A stretch of DNA of 64,000 nucleotides from Magicicada septendecula (Eukaryota > Arthropoda > Insecta > Hemiptera > Cicadidae), in contig CM068373.1 of NCBI GenBank assembly GCA_034769895.1, forward strand, positions 21,743,967 through 21,807,966. The letters run 5' to 3'. Below the pieces are notes generated by a model. That model searched no databases, was not told the DNA's origin, and worked only from the letters and a program-made list of their open reading frames with translations. This document shows, piece after piece, positions 36,455 through 48,350 of this stretch; position 1 is the stretch's first letter, and each line of letters opens with the position of its first letter. The position numbers were made by a program, and so were the translations under genes.

Positions 36455-36600
36455 ATAATTTTTCGGTGTGTTCTATATACAACTTTTTTAATTAATTAAG
36501 AACGTTGTGTTAGTCGTTATAATCACAAACAGAATTATCACTGTTGGACACCACTATAGAAAAATTATTCCGATTAGCTTATCGTCAGATCGGAAATAAC
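36455..36600 (-). mobile_element. PLE family 3 terminal fragment with deleted ribozyme
   Basis: Minus strand: uuccgau-CUGACGA-uaagcua-aucggaa, then ataatttttctatagtggtgtccaacagtg and ttgtgattataacgactaacacaa. Both strands of stem I are perfect, but most of stem II and the GAAA are deleted. Confidence 0.65.
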
Positions 36601-36884
36601 ATTTCTTAATTAAAAAAATAACACTTTTTTAATCTTGATTATAAGTGGACACATTATTTGCGTATTACATGTTTTAATTTAAAATATGTAAAAATATTAC
36701 GTAAACTAACAAACTGTAAAATGTTTTAATACTTAAAGGTTCTAGGTTAAATCTGAGCGTTCTCACCTGCATTCGTTAGTAATAATAATACGGAATAATT
36801 GTCTTGTTTGTTCATCATCTTTTTTCAAAGCACTACACTTTATATAATAATGAAATTTTCTGTTGTGAACTTACTTGTCTTTTT

Positions 36885-37395
36885 CCGTCGAACGTGTTTT
36901 GGCGTCGTGTTCGCCTTCGTCAGCTTTCGACCTTTGGGTAAGTAGTGTAATATTTCAGATTAGTTTCTACATAGGCCAGACGGGAAGATCTTTTTCATCC
37001 AGTTACTCTGAACACTTAAAAGCCTTATCCAACAACAATATACATTCTGCGTTTGCCACACACATAACCATAGCTACACCAACATAGATACTAATCTGAA
37101 ATATTACACTACTTACCCAAAGGTCGAAAACTCAACACAGCAGAATAATATGAAATATACAAACACCACACAACACAACCAAACAACATACTTAACGACC
37201 AATTACAATATAAATCACATACACTTTTCGACACAATCATACAAAAAACAAACAATAATTTGGATCCCCGCGCCAATCCCCTTCCTCTACACACCACCCC
37301 CACTATACCTTCCGAGCAATAACCGTTACAAAGTACTGGCAGTCTGTTTCTAAGCTGACGAAGGCGAACACGACGCCGAAACTCGTTCGACGGAA
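36885..37395 (+). mobile_element. Rearranged PLE (family 6): inverted 5' end, GIY-YIG, ribozyme
   Basis: Plus strand: FYIGQTGRSFSSSYSEH at ~36964, then TQRSKTQHS-type remains and a family-like tail, ending with CUGACGA-aggcgaacacgacgcc-GAAAC at 37355-37382. At the left end, 36887-36931 on the minus strand is the same ribozyme with stem I GUCGAA/UUCGAC but AAAA for GAAA. The adjacent 36937-36962 is inverted relative to ~37091-37117. The PLE body is thus flanked by inverted copies of its own end. Confidence 0.72.
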
Positions 37396-37893
37396 AAAGA
37401 CAAGTAAGTTCACAAGAGAAAGTTTCATTATTATATAAAACGGAATAATTATCTAGGTTACATCATGACATCTTGGAAAATGGAAGTTGTAGGTCAGTAA
37501 ATATTAATCGACAAGCAACTGCAACAGTTCAATTAGCAGATCTATGCTAATCCTCTGTCTATGCTGAGCGTTATGGTTGATTCTATTATCACATCAATTT
37601 CGTGCACTGATTTCCCAACGGACCTTTCTCTGTCAGTCGCCACTCTGTTGGTACAGACTTAACGAACAACTGAAAACGAAGCCTGGCTTACACGACAAAA
37701 CACAACTGGGAAAAAACACATACAGTTTTATAGCCCTCAGTATCTATCAGAGAGGCGGAGTGTAAGCAACAGTTCAGGATTCGTGAGATGACCGCAGCGG
37801 AAAACAGAAGTTTTAATTTTGGGGGAATTTCATATTGTTTCGGCGTTACAGAGAACGTTCTCCCGGCTGTCCCAACTAAGCCGCGGGCTGTAA
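37396..37893. other. No gene recognised
   Basis: Sequence between a PLE and the Harbinger element; composition less AT-rich near 37800-37890. Confidence 0.4.
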
Positions 37894-38501
37894 GGCCTCT
37901 TTCACACTATCCGGTTTTTTTGCCGTCCGGCTGCCGCCCGGCAGCGAGACAAATGGAGGGGCATGAACACGTTCACATCACGAATATCCGACAGTTTTGC
38001 CGTCCGCCGACCTAATGACTGGCCGGACGGAGAAAAAGCCTGTAGTTTGCTCAGTAGCCTACTGCGCACCATTGAAGCTTTCACATTATCCGACAGTCTA
38101 CCGGACAGTTCGTCAGGCGACCTAGACAGTGTAGGTGACATCATTTATAATCAAAACAGACATTCTACCGCCCTCATCAAACTGTGGGAGCAATTTAAGC
38201 TCCAAAGAGTACAAAATAAATCTATATTTTTTGTGTCTCTGCTGAGGTATATAGTCATTAGTGGCTAGTTTGTTTTCTTAGATATAGTACGTAGTATTGG
38301 TATTTCAACCAGAGCCTCGCAAAAGCTGTGTTTGTTGATTTTACTGTCCTGTAAAAAAAAATCTGTTATCTGTTACTGTTCAGATAAAAATTTACATTGA
38401 AAGTTGAATGTTTGAAGAACATACTGTTCCATGATGTTATCGGAAATAGTTAAACACTGATTTTTTATGTAGGCTCTAATATACGACACACTGAGGTGTT
38501 T

Positions 38502-38552
38502 CTCTCTCTCTCTCCCTCTCGGTCTCTCTCTCTTTCCCTCTCCCTCTCTCTC
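38502..38552 (+). repeat. (TC)n-rich tract
   Basis: Imperfect CT repeat with cccctctc interruptions, inside the Harbinger element and just upstream of the pogo-like fragment. Confidence 0.9.
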
Positions 38553-38572
38553 CCATTTAACAAAGAGAAGAA

Positions 38573-38835
38573 GATGGACGGTGAGGATAGGGTGAAACAG
38601 TTTCTTTCTAGGCATTCCGATTTAAGTACGCGGAAACCTGAGGCAACATCTGGGGCCCGAGCAATGGGATTTAATCGACCAAGTGTTGACAAATTTTGTG
38701 GTTTGCTTAGCGAAATTGTTGACAAGCATTAATTTACACCTGATCGTATTTTTAACTGCGACGAAACCGGTATCTCTGTCAATCCTAAAGGACACACAAA
38801 AATAATTGCACCAAGAGGAAAACGTCAAGTGGATG
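38573..38835 (+). pseudogene. pogo/jerky-like transposase fragment
   Basis: MDGEDRVKQFLSRHSDLSTRKPEATSGARAMGFNRPSVDKF...LLSEIVDKH, one TAA, then FTPDRIFNCDETGISVNPKG and GKRQV. This is the CENP-B-type HTH end followed by the first catalytic Asp block (DETG) of Tigger/pogo/jerky transposases. Only about the middle 85 residues remain. The downstream gggtgtccgttctgccccgg at ~38954 may mark its terminus. Confidence 0.8.
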
Positions 38836-39012
38836 TTTTAACTTTTTATATTTGGTGTATCATTTTTGATAAAACAATAAATTGAAGATTGTGTATACAA
38901 ATTTTCACCAATTTCTTGCCTTAAATTAATTTTTTACAACCACTTATGTATTAGGGTGTCCGTTCTGCCCCGGGTTCCCCTAATTAGGTTATTTTATGAA
39001 TATTATATTCAC

Positions 39013-39219
39013 TTACCGGAGTGATAAAACTAGCATTTCTATGGGCTGGATGCAATCCCTCAGTTTTGTGTTTTGTCGCTGCAAATGAACCTTGAGAAGA
39101 CCATGAAGTTCATCGAATGTTTTCGTCGACATACAAAAATTATTAAAAAACTTATCTTCGTGTTGCCTGAGTTCTTGAAAGAGAAGTGTAAAGGCTCGTA
39201 CTTCATCCCTTCTCATCAA
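39013..39219 (-). pseudogene. HARBI1-like nuclease N-terminal fragment
   Basis: A 68-residue frame: LFQELRQHEDKFFNNFCMSTKTFDELHGLL, then HLQRQNTKLRDCIQPIEML. This matches the start of PIF/Harbinger nucleases (DDxxFFNxxRMSxxTFDELL...I.PxERL). The catalytic DDE part is missing, apparently replaced by the pogo-like segment. Confidence 0.8.
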
Positions 39220-39546
39220 CAGAGGATGGACCCATAACTACCTATTTCGCCTTTTTTTTCGCCTGTGCATTAAACTTAGCACAACACATATTTTCTGACT
39301 TCTGTCCATGGCGGCAGAACGTAAACTGAGGCAACGTCCGGCGAAATAGCCGGATGAATGTCGTGTAGTGTGAAGGGCACACACAAGTTACCTCCGTCCG
39401 GCAATACTGCCGTCAGCTTTCCGGACGGCAAAAAAACCGGGTAGTATGAAAGACGCCTAATGTGTGTGTGTGCGCGTGCGTATTGCTGTTACTTTGAGAT
39501 GAAGCACAATTACGTCACACTTGTCACGCATCCGCAGCTGAGGCTG

Positions 39547-39980
39547 TTCCAGACTTCACCGGTCCGCGCGCACTGTGTTCAAGGCGGCAATCAACTACAC
39601 TCTAGTGTTTTCGAGTATTGCTGACGCGTATTATGGATTATTCTGGAACACTTGTGCTGTCTATTTAAACAACGACAGTTTTCGCTTAGTTTCTGTTTTA
39701 GTGGTGACTTATTACAGTGAGTTTCAGAGTTTTACTTCGGGCGATTACACAGTGCGTCTCAAGTTGTGTACTAGTGAAAAGTGATTATGGTGCAAAATTT
39801 TTTATAGTTGACATTATTATTTACGTGGACAGATTAACTTGAATTATTGTACCAGTATAATCTTGTTGGATAACTCGTTGATTACAAACTGTTAATTGTG
39901 CTAATTGAAGCAGGTTTTTAGTGACTTGTATATTGTTTTCCACTGTACCATAAAACGGTCACTGAGATCGTCGTAACAAT
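39547..39980 (+). repeat. Unknown ~400-bp dispersed repeat, copy 2
   Basis: ttccagac...ccggtc...gcgcactgtgttcaaggc...gcgtattatggattattctg...gtaacaat, collinear with 5741-6142. Confidence 0.7.
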
Positions 39981-40499
39981 AAGAATTTGTCAAGTTCTGG
40001 TATATAAGAAATACAATACACCTTAATACTGTTTACTAAGAAAGAAACTCAAATGAAAATATGTGAAATAAAAATACGTTTGTTTCAGTAATAAAGAACT
40101 ACTACCAAAACGCTCATGGTATTGCTATGTTACCTTTACATTGCCTACAGTATCAGTAATACTTTGACAGAAATTAAATACAAAAATTGAAAATCATTAA
40201 TTGAAAAACATTACTACAAACGCAAGTCTGTACCATATGTCTCCTTAAACATCTAATGAATTAATTAACACAAGGCACGATAAACAAGTTGTATCACGAT
40301 AACATACAGTTTACCTTAGAAATGGCAGATAACAATAAATTACTTTACTTAACTTTAGTTACCAATTTGAAACAACTTTTGTATACAGAGGCTAAAAGTA
40401 TTTAAACAAAATTCAATTTCAACCAAGCGTCTCGACATCTGACCGCAGATAGAACAGCTCATTTCAATGCGCTGATACCCCCCCCCCCCGAACAGAACG
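39981..40499. other. No gene; C12 run
   Basis: AT-rich, with a homopolymer of about 12 C at 40478-40489. Confidence 0.5.
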
Positions 40500-40780
40500 A
40501 GTCAAATTTAACAACAGACGAAGTGAGGAATACGGCTATTGGGTCCTTTAGTCTTTCGACTGGTTTTTACCCTCCCCGCATATACCCGTGGTGCGTGTGT
40601 TACGGAGTCTCTCACAGGTATACGGGACCTAAAGTTTAACGCCGGATCTGAACGGCATAGTTGGGGAGGGCTTATACTAGGCAGGATATCTCTAGCTGGT
40701 TATCCATTGTCTTGCGAGGGGAAACGGTTGTATCTAAATCATATGGCCCCGGCCACACGCTAGCCACTACGCCTCGGGCG
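40500..40780 (-). mobile_element. SINE-like, GC-richer segment
   Basis: The minus strand starts gcgcccgaggcgtagtggctagcgtgtggcc, containing an A-box-like GGCGTAGTGGC. The ~280-bp unit stands out from its AT-rich surroundings. The B box is not clear and no second copy exists in the window, so this is tentative. Confidence 0.35.
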
Positions 40781-40984
40781 CTCCTATTTGAAGATAACGA
40801 ACTTCAAGTTACTTGAAGATAAGTAAAGTTTTTGCTCAAAACAGTTTAAGCTCCTACGTTGATAAGCAAAACGTTTATAATAATTATACAACTTTTGTTC
40901 CCACTGCTACATGTACTGAAGTATAAGTAAGATAATACAACACACAGATCTAAGAGTATCGCGTAAAGAAGATGATTTTTTTTT

Positions 40985-41750
40985 AATACATCATCTTTAT
41001 CATAATCATCATCATCATTATCATCACCACCACTCCAAGGACTAGGCCTTGGGCCTGTTCCGAAATCCATCTCCTCCTCGGTCTACCAACATCTTTCATC
41101 CCATTGAAGTGGTATGGTGATAACCCAAGGCAGCCACAGGTAGGCGGATATCAGGCATGCGATTCAAGTTTTCACACCCATCTCCTTCTGTAGTATTAAA
41201 TCTTTTGGTGCGATGATACAATGTTTAAATCGCATCTAATACCCTCGTCCCTTCTCCGATCCGAGCGATGACAACTTTGCGTCCCTCTTAGAAATTTTAT
41301 TACGGCTGCCTGAATCCCCTGCACGTCCCTTTTACCAAGAGTTCATGTCTCACTACATACAATAATGTGGGGACAGCTACAATTTTATAAAATTTCATTC
41401 GTGTATACTTCCGTGTTTTATTTTTCAGGTACCTATGTACCGTTCCACAGATGCGTCTAAACTTTGTTAGCTTACTATCCCAATCAATATCAGTTCCATA
41501 TGAGATATTACAACCCAGATAATTAAAATGACTAACCTGTACCAAAATCTGATTATCCACGACTATCTTAGATCTTACAGTTATATACTTGTACTTGCCC
41601 TTAAATTCCATTGTAGTAGATTTTGTATCAGAGACCTGTAGCCCATACGATGCTACTGAACGTAAATATCGTCCGATGTAACTGGTCTTCTGTTTTCTGG
41701 TGTTTTTGTTTTTTATTACATAAAAACTAAAATGCATCTGAGCTTAGTGA
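40985..41750 (-). mobile_element. LINE 3' fragment with RT C-terminus
   Basis: The open part 41737-41300 has YGLQVSDTKSTTMEFKGK, KIVVDNQILVQVSHFNYLGCNIS, FRRICGTVHRYLKNKTRK and MKFYKIVAVPTLLYVV. These are the thumb-region and C-terminal motifs of an insect LINE (TKxxxMxFKGK, FxYLGC, KFYKxxAVPxLLY). It then decays to a (gat)n end at ~40985-41025. Same family as 3430-3800 and 11630-11920. Confidence 0.85.
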
Positions 41751-42960
41751 CAATGTATCCGGGCATGTGATTACGTCTCCAGTTGATGTAAGTGTCCCAT
41801 CTAAGTTACCCCAAGCTGCAACAAGTGAATGGCGATGTGGTAAAGCTGTTGCACTTACTTCAACATTACCGGTATATAAAGACGGAGTGGAATGTTCTAA
41901 CGACAATGATTCTAAGCGCGTTTAAAGGCGAGTAGTCCAAAAATTGTTTCTTGCAAAATAAAATTAGGATTCAACAGCAGTTATCACTAGCTTGCTTTTG
42001 CAACTAATTGTACTTTAACAGGAAACGGGAAAGAAATGATAATCTCTAAATTAAGTAGTTTAAAAGTAATCTAGCACTATAAAAAATATGGTTTTGTTTC
42101 CTTATCGACATTTAGTACAACAAATTATTACTGGATAACATGGTCATGACACGTAGGGAGATTAATTAGCAAAATAGCAAAATTAATAAATGGATTGAAG
42201 AATATTTCCGTCATATTGGTTCTACAAATTTTACAGTTCAAATTCGGCTATATCTAATTCGGTTGGACTGCATAAAGTCGGTTATTAGCCTTTGAGTTTA
42301 TACAATCTGCAAGTTACAACTTTGACACTCGTAAGCTATGTAGAATATTTAGTTTTGTAGAACTGAAAAGCTTTCGCATATATTAATTGTTTTACGATGA
42401 CAATAGCCTGTCTCACAAAATTTACAGTGAGTATTTTATTTGTACCGTCTTCACTTCCTTCTAGTTTTTAAGGATTATGATTAAATACACGAGCGCGCGA
42501 GCACACACACACACGCAAACATATGATGATCTTATGAACTATAAGTAGCCGGTTGTGTGCGTGTGCGTGTGTGTGTGTGTCTGCCTATCTATCTGTCTGT
42601 CGCTACGGATGTTATTTTTTCCCTTATATTCCCAGCTAATCCATAAAAAATACATCAACCCATTAATCTATTATCTGAACAAACAATTGAAACAAGTTTA
42701 TTTTTTATATTTAATTGTTTAAACGCTTGAGTTTACTTAGTCATAAATTTATATACGTATTGTAGGTTTATTTTATGCCAATAAAAACACTACAGTGACA
42801 CATCTGTAGGCCTGTGCCTACCTACATTTTGATTTTGTAACTTACATTAGAAATACACAAAATGTACATTATTGTGTACTGTGCAAGTATATGCATTGAG
42901 AGAACTATATTATACTTTTTTTTAAATAAGCACAATTTAGTAGTTAAGTCTAATTTTTAT
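41751..42960. other. No gene; short (CA) and (GT) runs
   Basis: AT-rich. Alternating (CA)/(GT)-type runs at 42494-42515 and 42557-42580. Nothing else supported. Confidence 0.45.
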
Positions 42961-43015
42961 TAAATTTGTATTGCAACCACTAACACGCAATTATACTTTC
43001 CATAAGCGTTTTCAA

Positions 43016-43097
43016 GGCTCTCGGCTCATCTTCAGATAAAGCACAACACAACTTGATGGAAACAAATGTTGTGTTCCATCTGAAGATGAGCCGAGAG
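43016..43097. repeat. Short palindrome with ribozyme-like arms
   Basis: ctctcggctcatcttcagat (43018-43037) is the perfect inverse of atctgaagatgagccgagag (43078-43097), with cacaacacaac/gttgtgttcc next inside. The minus-strand left arm reads CUGAAGA-ugagccgagagccuu-GAAAACGCUUAUGG, close to the family 3 hammerhead. The right arm lacks the GAAA part. The cactaacac PLE terminus motif is just left (42978). Confidence 0.65.
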
Positions 43098-43665
43098 TTT
43101 AGTAAAAATTAGACTTGTTTATATCTATGCCTTATTAACTTACTTACTGAAAGATTGTAAGGTTTAAGAGTTGATCTAATAGGCTCAATTTGATCTAAGA
43201 TTTGAGCTTAGGGGCAGAGGAATGAAAATACATTGTACATGTTCATACCACATATACCGTCTAAAAAACAAATGCTTCAATTTACTGTAATTGAATTAGA
43301 GTTGACAAAGAATGGGAGTTGTTTTTCTATTTCAGTAACACAAGAGGCACGTTTATCCAAAGTAGGCCTACGCAGTCCCAAAGTCCCCGAAGCGGAGATT
43401 GAACAGCAAAATTGCTGAGCCGAAAGATGGTGAAGATAAAATGTCGCCAGTTACTGTGGCTAAATAAAATGATTGTACCTTGGGGGACTCGGGTTGAGTA
43501 CAACAAATACGAAGGATGAAAACTTCATGCGGCCTATACTAAACTCGAGTAAGCGGGGATTTATACAACATGTATCATGTGACATTGTCTGTATGTACCC
43601 AAATACATTATTCACAATAATGTTTTCTGTATACGTAACTTAAAATTTCTTTCAGCAATTATATA

Positions 43666-44062
43666 ATATTGTGATATTGTTCAATACAGTTTCTTCTGCA
43701 AGTAGTGTATAGTGTTTATGTCGTTTCAATACTTTACGCAAGTTTCACTGGAAAAAATCAGCATCATCAGAGGTTTGTAAGTAAATCAATAACAATCGAA
43801 ATAATTCTATGTTCATGTAGAAACTAACGAATGATTAATCGAATCATTTAATAAGTAAATAATTATAACGAATAATAATAACTAACATTCCGTTATACGC
43901 TAGTTTCTATAATAGCATAGAATTATTCCGATTGTTATTGATTTACTTACAAACCACTGATGATGCTGATGTTTTTATTGAAACGTGCGTAAGATATTGA
44001 AACGACAAAAACGCAATACACTACTTGCAGAAGAAACTATATTGAACAATATTACAATATTA
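43666..44062. repeat. Long palindrome with CUGAUGA motifs on both arms
   Basis: Arms ~43666-43835 and ~43890-44062, near-perfect: attgttcaata-agtttcttctgcaagtagtg... inverted on the right. The right arm, plus strand, has cacUGAUGA-like actgatgatgctgatg...attGAAACGUGCGUAAG; the left arm has the counterpart on the minus strand. Stem II is partly eroded. About a 55-bp spacer separates the arms. Confidence 0.8.
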
Positions 44063-45053
44063 AGAAGTATATATTGATAATTATTAAATTGGAAAGAAAT
44101 AAACAAACTTTAGTGATTTATCACAATATTCATAATACACAACCTAATTTTGTAACGAAATTAATCTATTTTCCAGAGCTTCTAACAAACGTAATGAACG
44201 ATAGTGCATGCAAACGTGAACAGTGAAAAGTAATATCAGTTAGAATGGGTAAGTGAGACAGGCACGAGGTATTTATGTGAGGTTTAAAAATGTGTTTATT
44301 CTATCACTTTGTTCAAAACATTATTAACATCTTCTACAAATAATCTACTACTCTACTTTTGTTGAGGACTTGATTAATTACTTCACATGTGCATATGACA
44401 TTTTAAGTTCCGTTCACTCAATCCTCTTTATTTTATGTTATCGGTAAGGAATTTTATATTGTTAATGACTTAGAATTTAAAAACGTAATTATTACGCCTT
44501 CAAGAGAAGTTCAAAGTGTGTGAGTCTTTATGCTTTACTCAGAGATGGGTAAATGTTTGAAAAGTTTCTTACTTTAAATTTACATTAAATTGATACCATT
44601 TTTGCTCTATTTGGCTTCGATTTGTTCAAAATAAAAATAAATTAAGAAATCAATATTTTATGAGTTCACGCAGCAGACTTTTTAAATGATAATTTTTAAA
44701 CATGTAACTTTTATAGCCATAAAACGTATTAAAAAACCAAAGATTAACAATATTTTGAAATGTAATATAAACTCTAAGAAAATAAACATTTTTTAAGCCC
44801 CTTATTTAGAAAATAACAGTTTGTTTTGAATAATTTTCCAATTATCATTTTAAAAAACGGGAGCGGCCTGCCAAAAAACTTCTAATTCAAATTTTGAAAA
44901 TGAACTAATTTATAACATTAAATAAACAAGGTAAGTTATTAATAACACAAACTAGTTATTTCAATTATATTTTACAAAACATTGTAATATGTTTTGTAAA
45001 CATTTAGAAACATTGTTAAACTTGTTATTTGAATTAGCAGTCTCCGTAATTCC
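44063..45053. other. AT-rich, no gene recognised
   Basis: No domain, terminus or RNA gene seen. Confidence 0.5.
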
Positions 45054-45258
45054 AACTTTGTCGTGTTTACTTGCTGAACTGCTTCTTGTCATGTTCCGGA
45101 CGAAGCCTTTCAGTGTTTTCACAATTTTAAGTCCTAAACCATAACCTTGTGATTAGAATTTAAGACCTCGTGGTTTAGGAGTTGCAAGTACTGGAAACAC
45201 GAGAAGGCCTCGTCCGGTACATGACAAGTAGCAGTTCAGCAAGTAAACACGACAACTT
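45054..45258. repeat. Palindrome, possible PLE ends
   Basis: caactttgtcgtgtttacttg at the left is inverted at the right end (acacgacaacttt). Arms of ~87 bp with a few mismatches, spacer ~30 bp. The right arm, plus strand, reads ...gagaaggccucguccGGUACAUGAC, resembling a hammerhead stem II/GAAACAUG end with GAAA mutated. Confidence 0.72.
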
Positions 45259-45369
45259 TGGGTTTTGAAAACATATTCTTACAACATTACAGAACAATCT
45301 ACGCGTTTCTCGAATGTTGCAGAGGAATCCGGCTGTAATGTTGTGATTTCAACATGCGTTTGCGAGACA

Positions 45370-45793
45370 TTTCTAGACGTCGCCAGCCGCGCGCACTGTG
45401 TGAAATGCACTGTGCAATCAATTGCGTCCTAGTTTAGAGGTGATGCGTAGTGTATGGAATATTCTGGATTTTGGGCGGGGTATGAATACAAATACTCAGC
45501 GACGCTCAGATCAGTTATTGTCGAGAGATTATACAGTACGGTTTGAAGTATTTTGGCGCGAAGTGTTACGTGTTTTGTAATCGTGCGGGACAATTGTAAT
45601 ACAATTGTGTTTTATATTAGTTGAAAATTTATTGCGTGTGACAATTTTTATTTGATTTGTTGTAAGAGACTATCTTGTTGATCACAAACTGTTGAAATGT
45701 GATAATTGAAGCTGGTGATTAGTGACTTAATTGGTGTCTTATATTTTGGTTTTCCATTGTACCATACGACGATCAAGTAGACCGTCGTAACAT
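45370..45793 (+). repeat. Unknown ~400-bp dispersed repeat, copy 3
   Basis: Diverged copy: gcgcgcactgtg, caatcaattgcg, ggaatattctgga, ttgcgtgtg, cttgttgatcacaaactgtt, gaagctggtgatta and accatacgacgatca in the shared order, ending cgtaaca. Confidence 0.65.
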
Positions 45794-46197
45794 ATTTACA
45801 TTACAGGAGCTAATTTTCATGAAGATTATTAAAAGAGCGTAGTTGTAGCATAATTCATATTAACTCTTGTAAATACACGGAAGACTAATGTTTTCCGTTT
45901 CCATGAATTTTTTAACGTTTTCGTAAACACAGCCCTGTTGTTAAAATTTGTTTAAATTAAGTTTACTAAAATTTGAACATTATTTAAAGAACTATGTTTT
46001 TCAACAGTCAGGTTATCTTGGTAGTAGGAACACGATTTACTTCAAGCACAGGCTTGCGCGTGTGCGCGAGCGTGTGTTTATTTATGTACAGATTTTTGCG
46101 TTTCGTATTACAACAAAATATTTTGCCTACATTGGGTTTGATGTTCAGTTTTTACAAACAGAAATAATACCGCGATCCGTGATTTTAACAAAGTGGA

Positions 46198-46250
46198 TCT
46201 GTTTGTGATTATAATCACTAACACAACTTTAATAATTAAATATTCAGTTT
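46198..46250 (+). mobile_element. PLE family 3 terminal fragment
   Basis: tctgtttgtgattataatcactaacacaa...taattaaat equals the outer end of the family 3 element at 50320-50355. Only the terminus is here. Confidence 0.5.
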
Positions 46251-46309
46251 TTAAATAGATAACGTTAATAATATGTATAACACAAGCATCAAGAATGAAA
46301 ATAAATTCA

Positions 46310-46810
46310 TGAATTATTATCATAATCATCCTCAAGTTTTAAACCAAGAATGTTTGTTCCGGTCTCAAATAGGCAAATATAAGAGATGGTCACTCCGGCG
46401 CTTCCTCGGACGTCCCACACCTCTCCGTCCCACCGGCTTATAGTTCCAGAATTGTTTGGGGATGCGGCAGTCATCCATTTGGCAAAGATGTTCCCACCAA
46501 TTAGCTTATACTGGGAGATCCTATCGAGTATACTCATAATATTCAGTTCCTGCCGTATATCTGTTTTTCTTCTATGATCATGGAGAGTATACCCTGCCAC
46601 GTGCCTGAGAAATCTCAATTCAGCCGCTTTGATGCGACTGGCCTGGCATTTCGTTAAAGTCCAATTCTCAGACGCATAAAGAAGTGTATGAAGAGCCATC
46701 ACCTCGTAGAATTTTAGGCGTGTTCCTTCACTTGCTGACTTAAGGGTTCGTCTGATGGTCCCGCACATAAGTTTGAACTTATGTAACTTATGCACTACGT
46801 CGTTGCTTGC
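46310..46810 (-). mobile_element. LINE 3' fragment
   Basis: An open frame of 162 codons: LHKFKLMCGTIRRTLKSASEGTRLKFYEVMALHTLLYASENW, then AAELRFLRHVAGYTLHDHRR and RQELNIMSILDRISQYKL. LINE reverse-transcriptase C-terminal region; after ~46430 the frame drifts from the family's GRPRxRW end. Same family as 22680-23100 and 60055-60725. Confidence 0.82.
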
Positions 46811-47699
46811 ATTAGAAAACTTACTGCAAATTTATGAATAATACATTTATCAGAGCAGACGCCGACACTCAACACTTTTAATCACATATTTGTAATCGCA
46901 CAAGTATAAAGACTCGTATTAACACCCCCACTCGGAGGGCACATTCCGCAGACTGGACTAATGCTAAAACAAAACCATAATAATTATTCAATCCGTTAGT
47001 TCGCTATGACCGTGTACTGCAGAAAATACAGAAGCCGCGTTCAAACGTACTTTTATTTTACATTCTTTTAAATATTTCGTTCCCGGTTGATTTCTGGGTT
47101 TGCTATAATTAATTGGTTTATATTGAGTACATGTTACATCAGTTTTGACGAATATTTTAATAGATAGTAAAATACATTTTTCATCATTTCAGATATCATG
47201 GGTACTGTAACGGCTTCCGCTGTTACAATAAATTTTAAAACTTGGCATTGACCTAGACGGAAGAAAAAATTGTGCTGGGGCCCATTGTGACAGGGCTTGC
47301 AATCAAACGCTTATTCAACGATAACAACTTTCTTTTTTATTAGCGTTTCATCAGTATACAGACAATTGAATTGTGTAATGTTTGCAATAACAGTTCCCAT
47401 AATTATTTCATAGACAAATAGAAGTACATACATATATAAAATATGTTCATATTATCAGTGTTCAGCATTAATCAGCATTACTAATACCGTACTATCAATA
47501 ATGAGAAGTGGTCAAATAATATGCTAAATTGATGTTCTTTTAAAAATTAATAATAAAGTAGCAAATATGTATACACAGGACAGGTTTTGACAAAATGTTG
47601 CTCACTAGCAATATTAAAAAAACTGTTTATATATATATATATATATATATGTCCGTTTCTTCCTTGAAGTCATTATAGTGTTGTTGTGTGAAATTTAGA
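46811..47699. other. No gene; (TA)n
   Basis: AT-rich, with (AT)11 at ~47629-47651. gcgtttcatcagtatacag (~47343) looks like a PLE end but is too short to call. Confidence 0.45.
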
Positions 47700-48350
47700 A
47701 ACTGGAATTCTCCCACCTGCGTTTGCAAAATTTACTCAGTCCTGTGATATATGTGATGGATGCTGGTGTGGTCCTGGTCAGCAGAGGAGTCTGCTCAATT
47801 CTTCACATGAAGTTCCCGCTCATGGTAGTGCTTGAGCATAGATGTGTATTCCTGGGCATTCCTTGGTGTTCCTGGGTTGGATCCGACGGCGTTGGGGGAG
47901 CATGTTAGCATAGCTCTGCAGAGGTGACAGGTGTTGTAGTCGCCACCCACGAACATTTCTCCCAACTGGGGCGGGGACCCTGAGACCTTCCGTTTTTACT
48001 CGCGCATGATAGAAGTCTAGAAGTCTGTTCCCAAGCCGTCGGACCAACTCACCATGTCAGCGGATGGAAGAAAAACGAGACCTGATCACACGTTCCATGA
48101 ACTCAGGACGGTCCAGAAAAACTTGTTACAAATTGTCGAACCGTGATCAGCTGAGAGGAGCTAATTGCAAGGTTAAAACTGCCTACCTTATTGCATCGCC
48201 ACTAGCGTTGACCGGCAAGGCCACTGCCCGCCCGATTAAGTCGCCAAATACGGGTGAAAGACGCTCTTGTCTCTCAACAACACCGAGTCTGAAATTTAGC
48301 CAGCCGTGTCGGCACAAAATATTGTCGGGGAACTTAAATTTTTAGAATTG
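47700..48350. other. GC-richer island of unknown nature
   Basis: Clearly less AT-rich than its flanks. Two open frames (minus 48047-47820, 75 codons; plus 48064-48345, 93 codons) have no domain I recognise. It may be a host exon, a SINE or unknown TE sequence. Confidence 0.3.

Larger units (their letters stand above)
37894..39457 (-). mobile_element. PIF/Harbinger element, with a nested fragment
   Basis: TSD TAA on both sides (37891-37893, 39458-39460). Terminal inverted repeats: left ggcctctttcacactatccg, right (reverse complement) ggcgtctttcatactacccg, both continuing gtttttttgccgtccgg. The subterminal regions hold repeated ccgtccgg/ccggacgg. It contains a HARBI1-like fragment (39219-39013, minus) and a pogo/jerky-like fragment (38573-38835, plus). 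Non-autonomous. Confidence 0.9.

Noticed and set aside
36795-37089. Host gene exon with FYIGQTGRS
   Set aside because: The motif is the PLE GIY-YIG endonuclease; the flanking ribozyme motifs and inverted end confirm a PLE remnant.
37788-38268. Overlapping frames of 75-101 codons at the left end of the Harbinger element
   Set aside because: They run across the GC-rich terminal and subterminal repeats on both strands and show no known domain.
41790-41900. ITSPVDVSVPSKLPQAATSEWRCGKAV peptide resembling the tail of pogo/jerky transposases
   Set aside because: Only a loose pattern over ~45 residues, with no catalytic block or terminus nearby.
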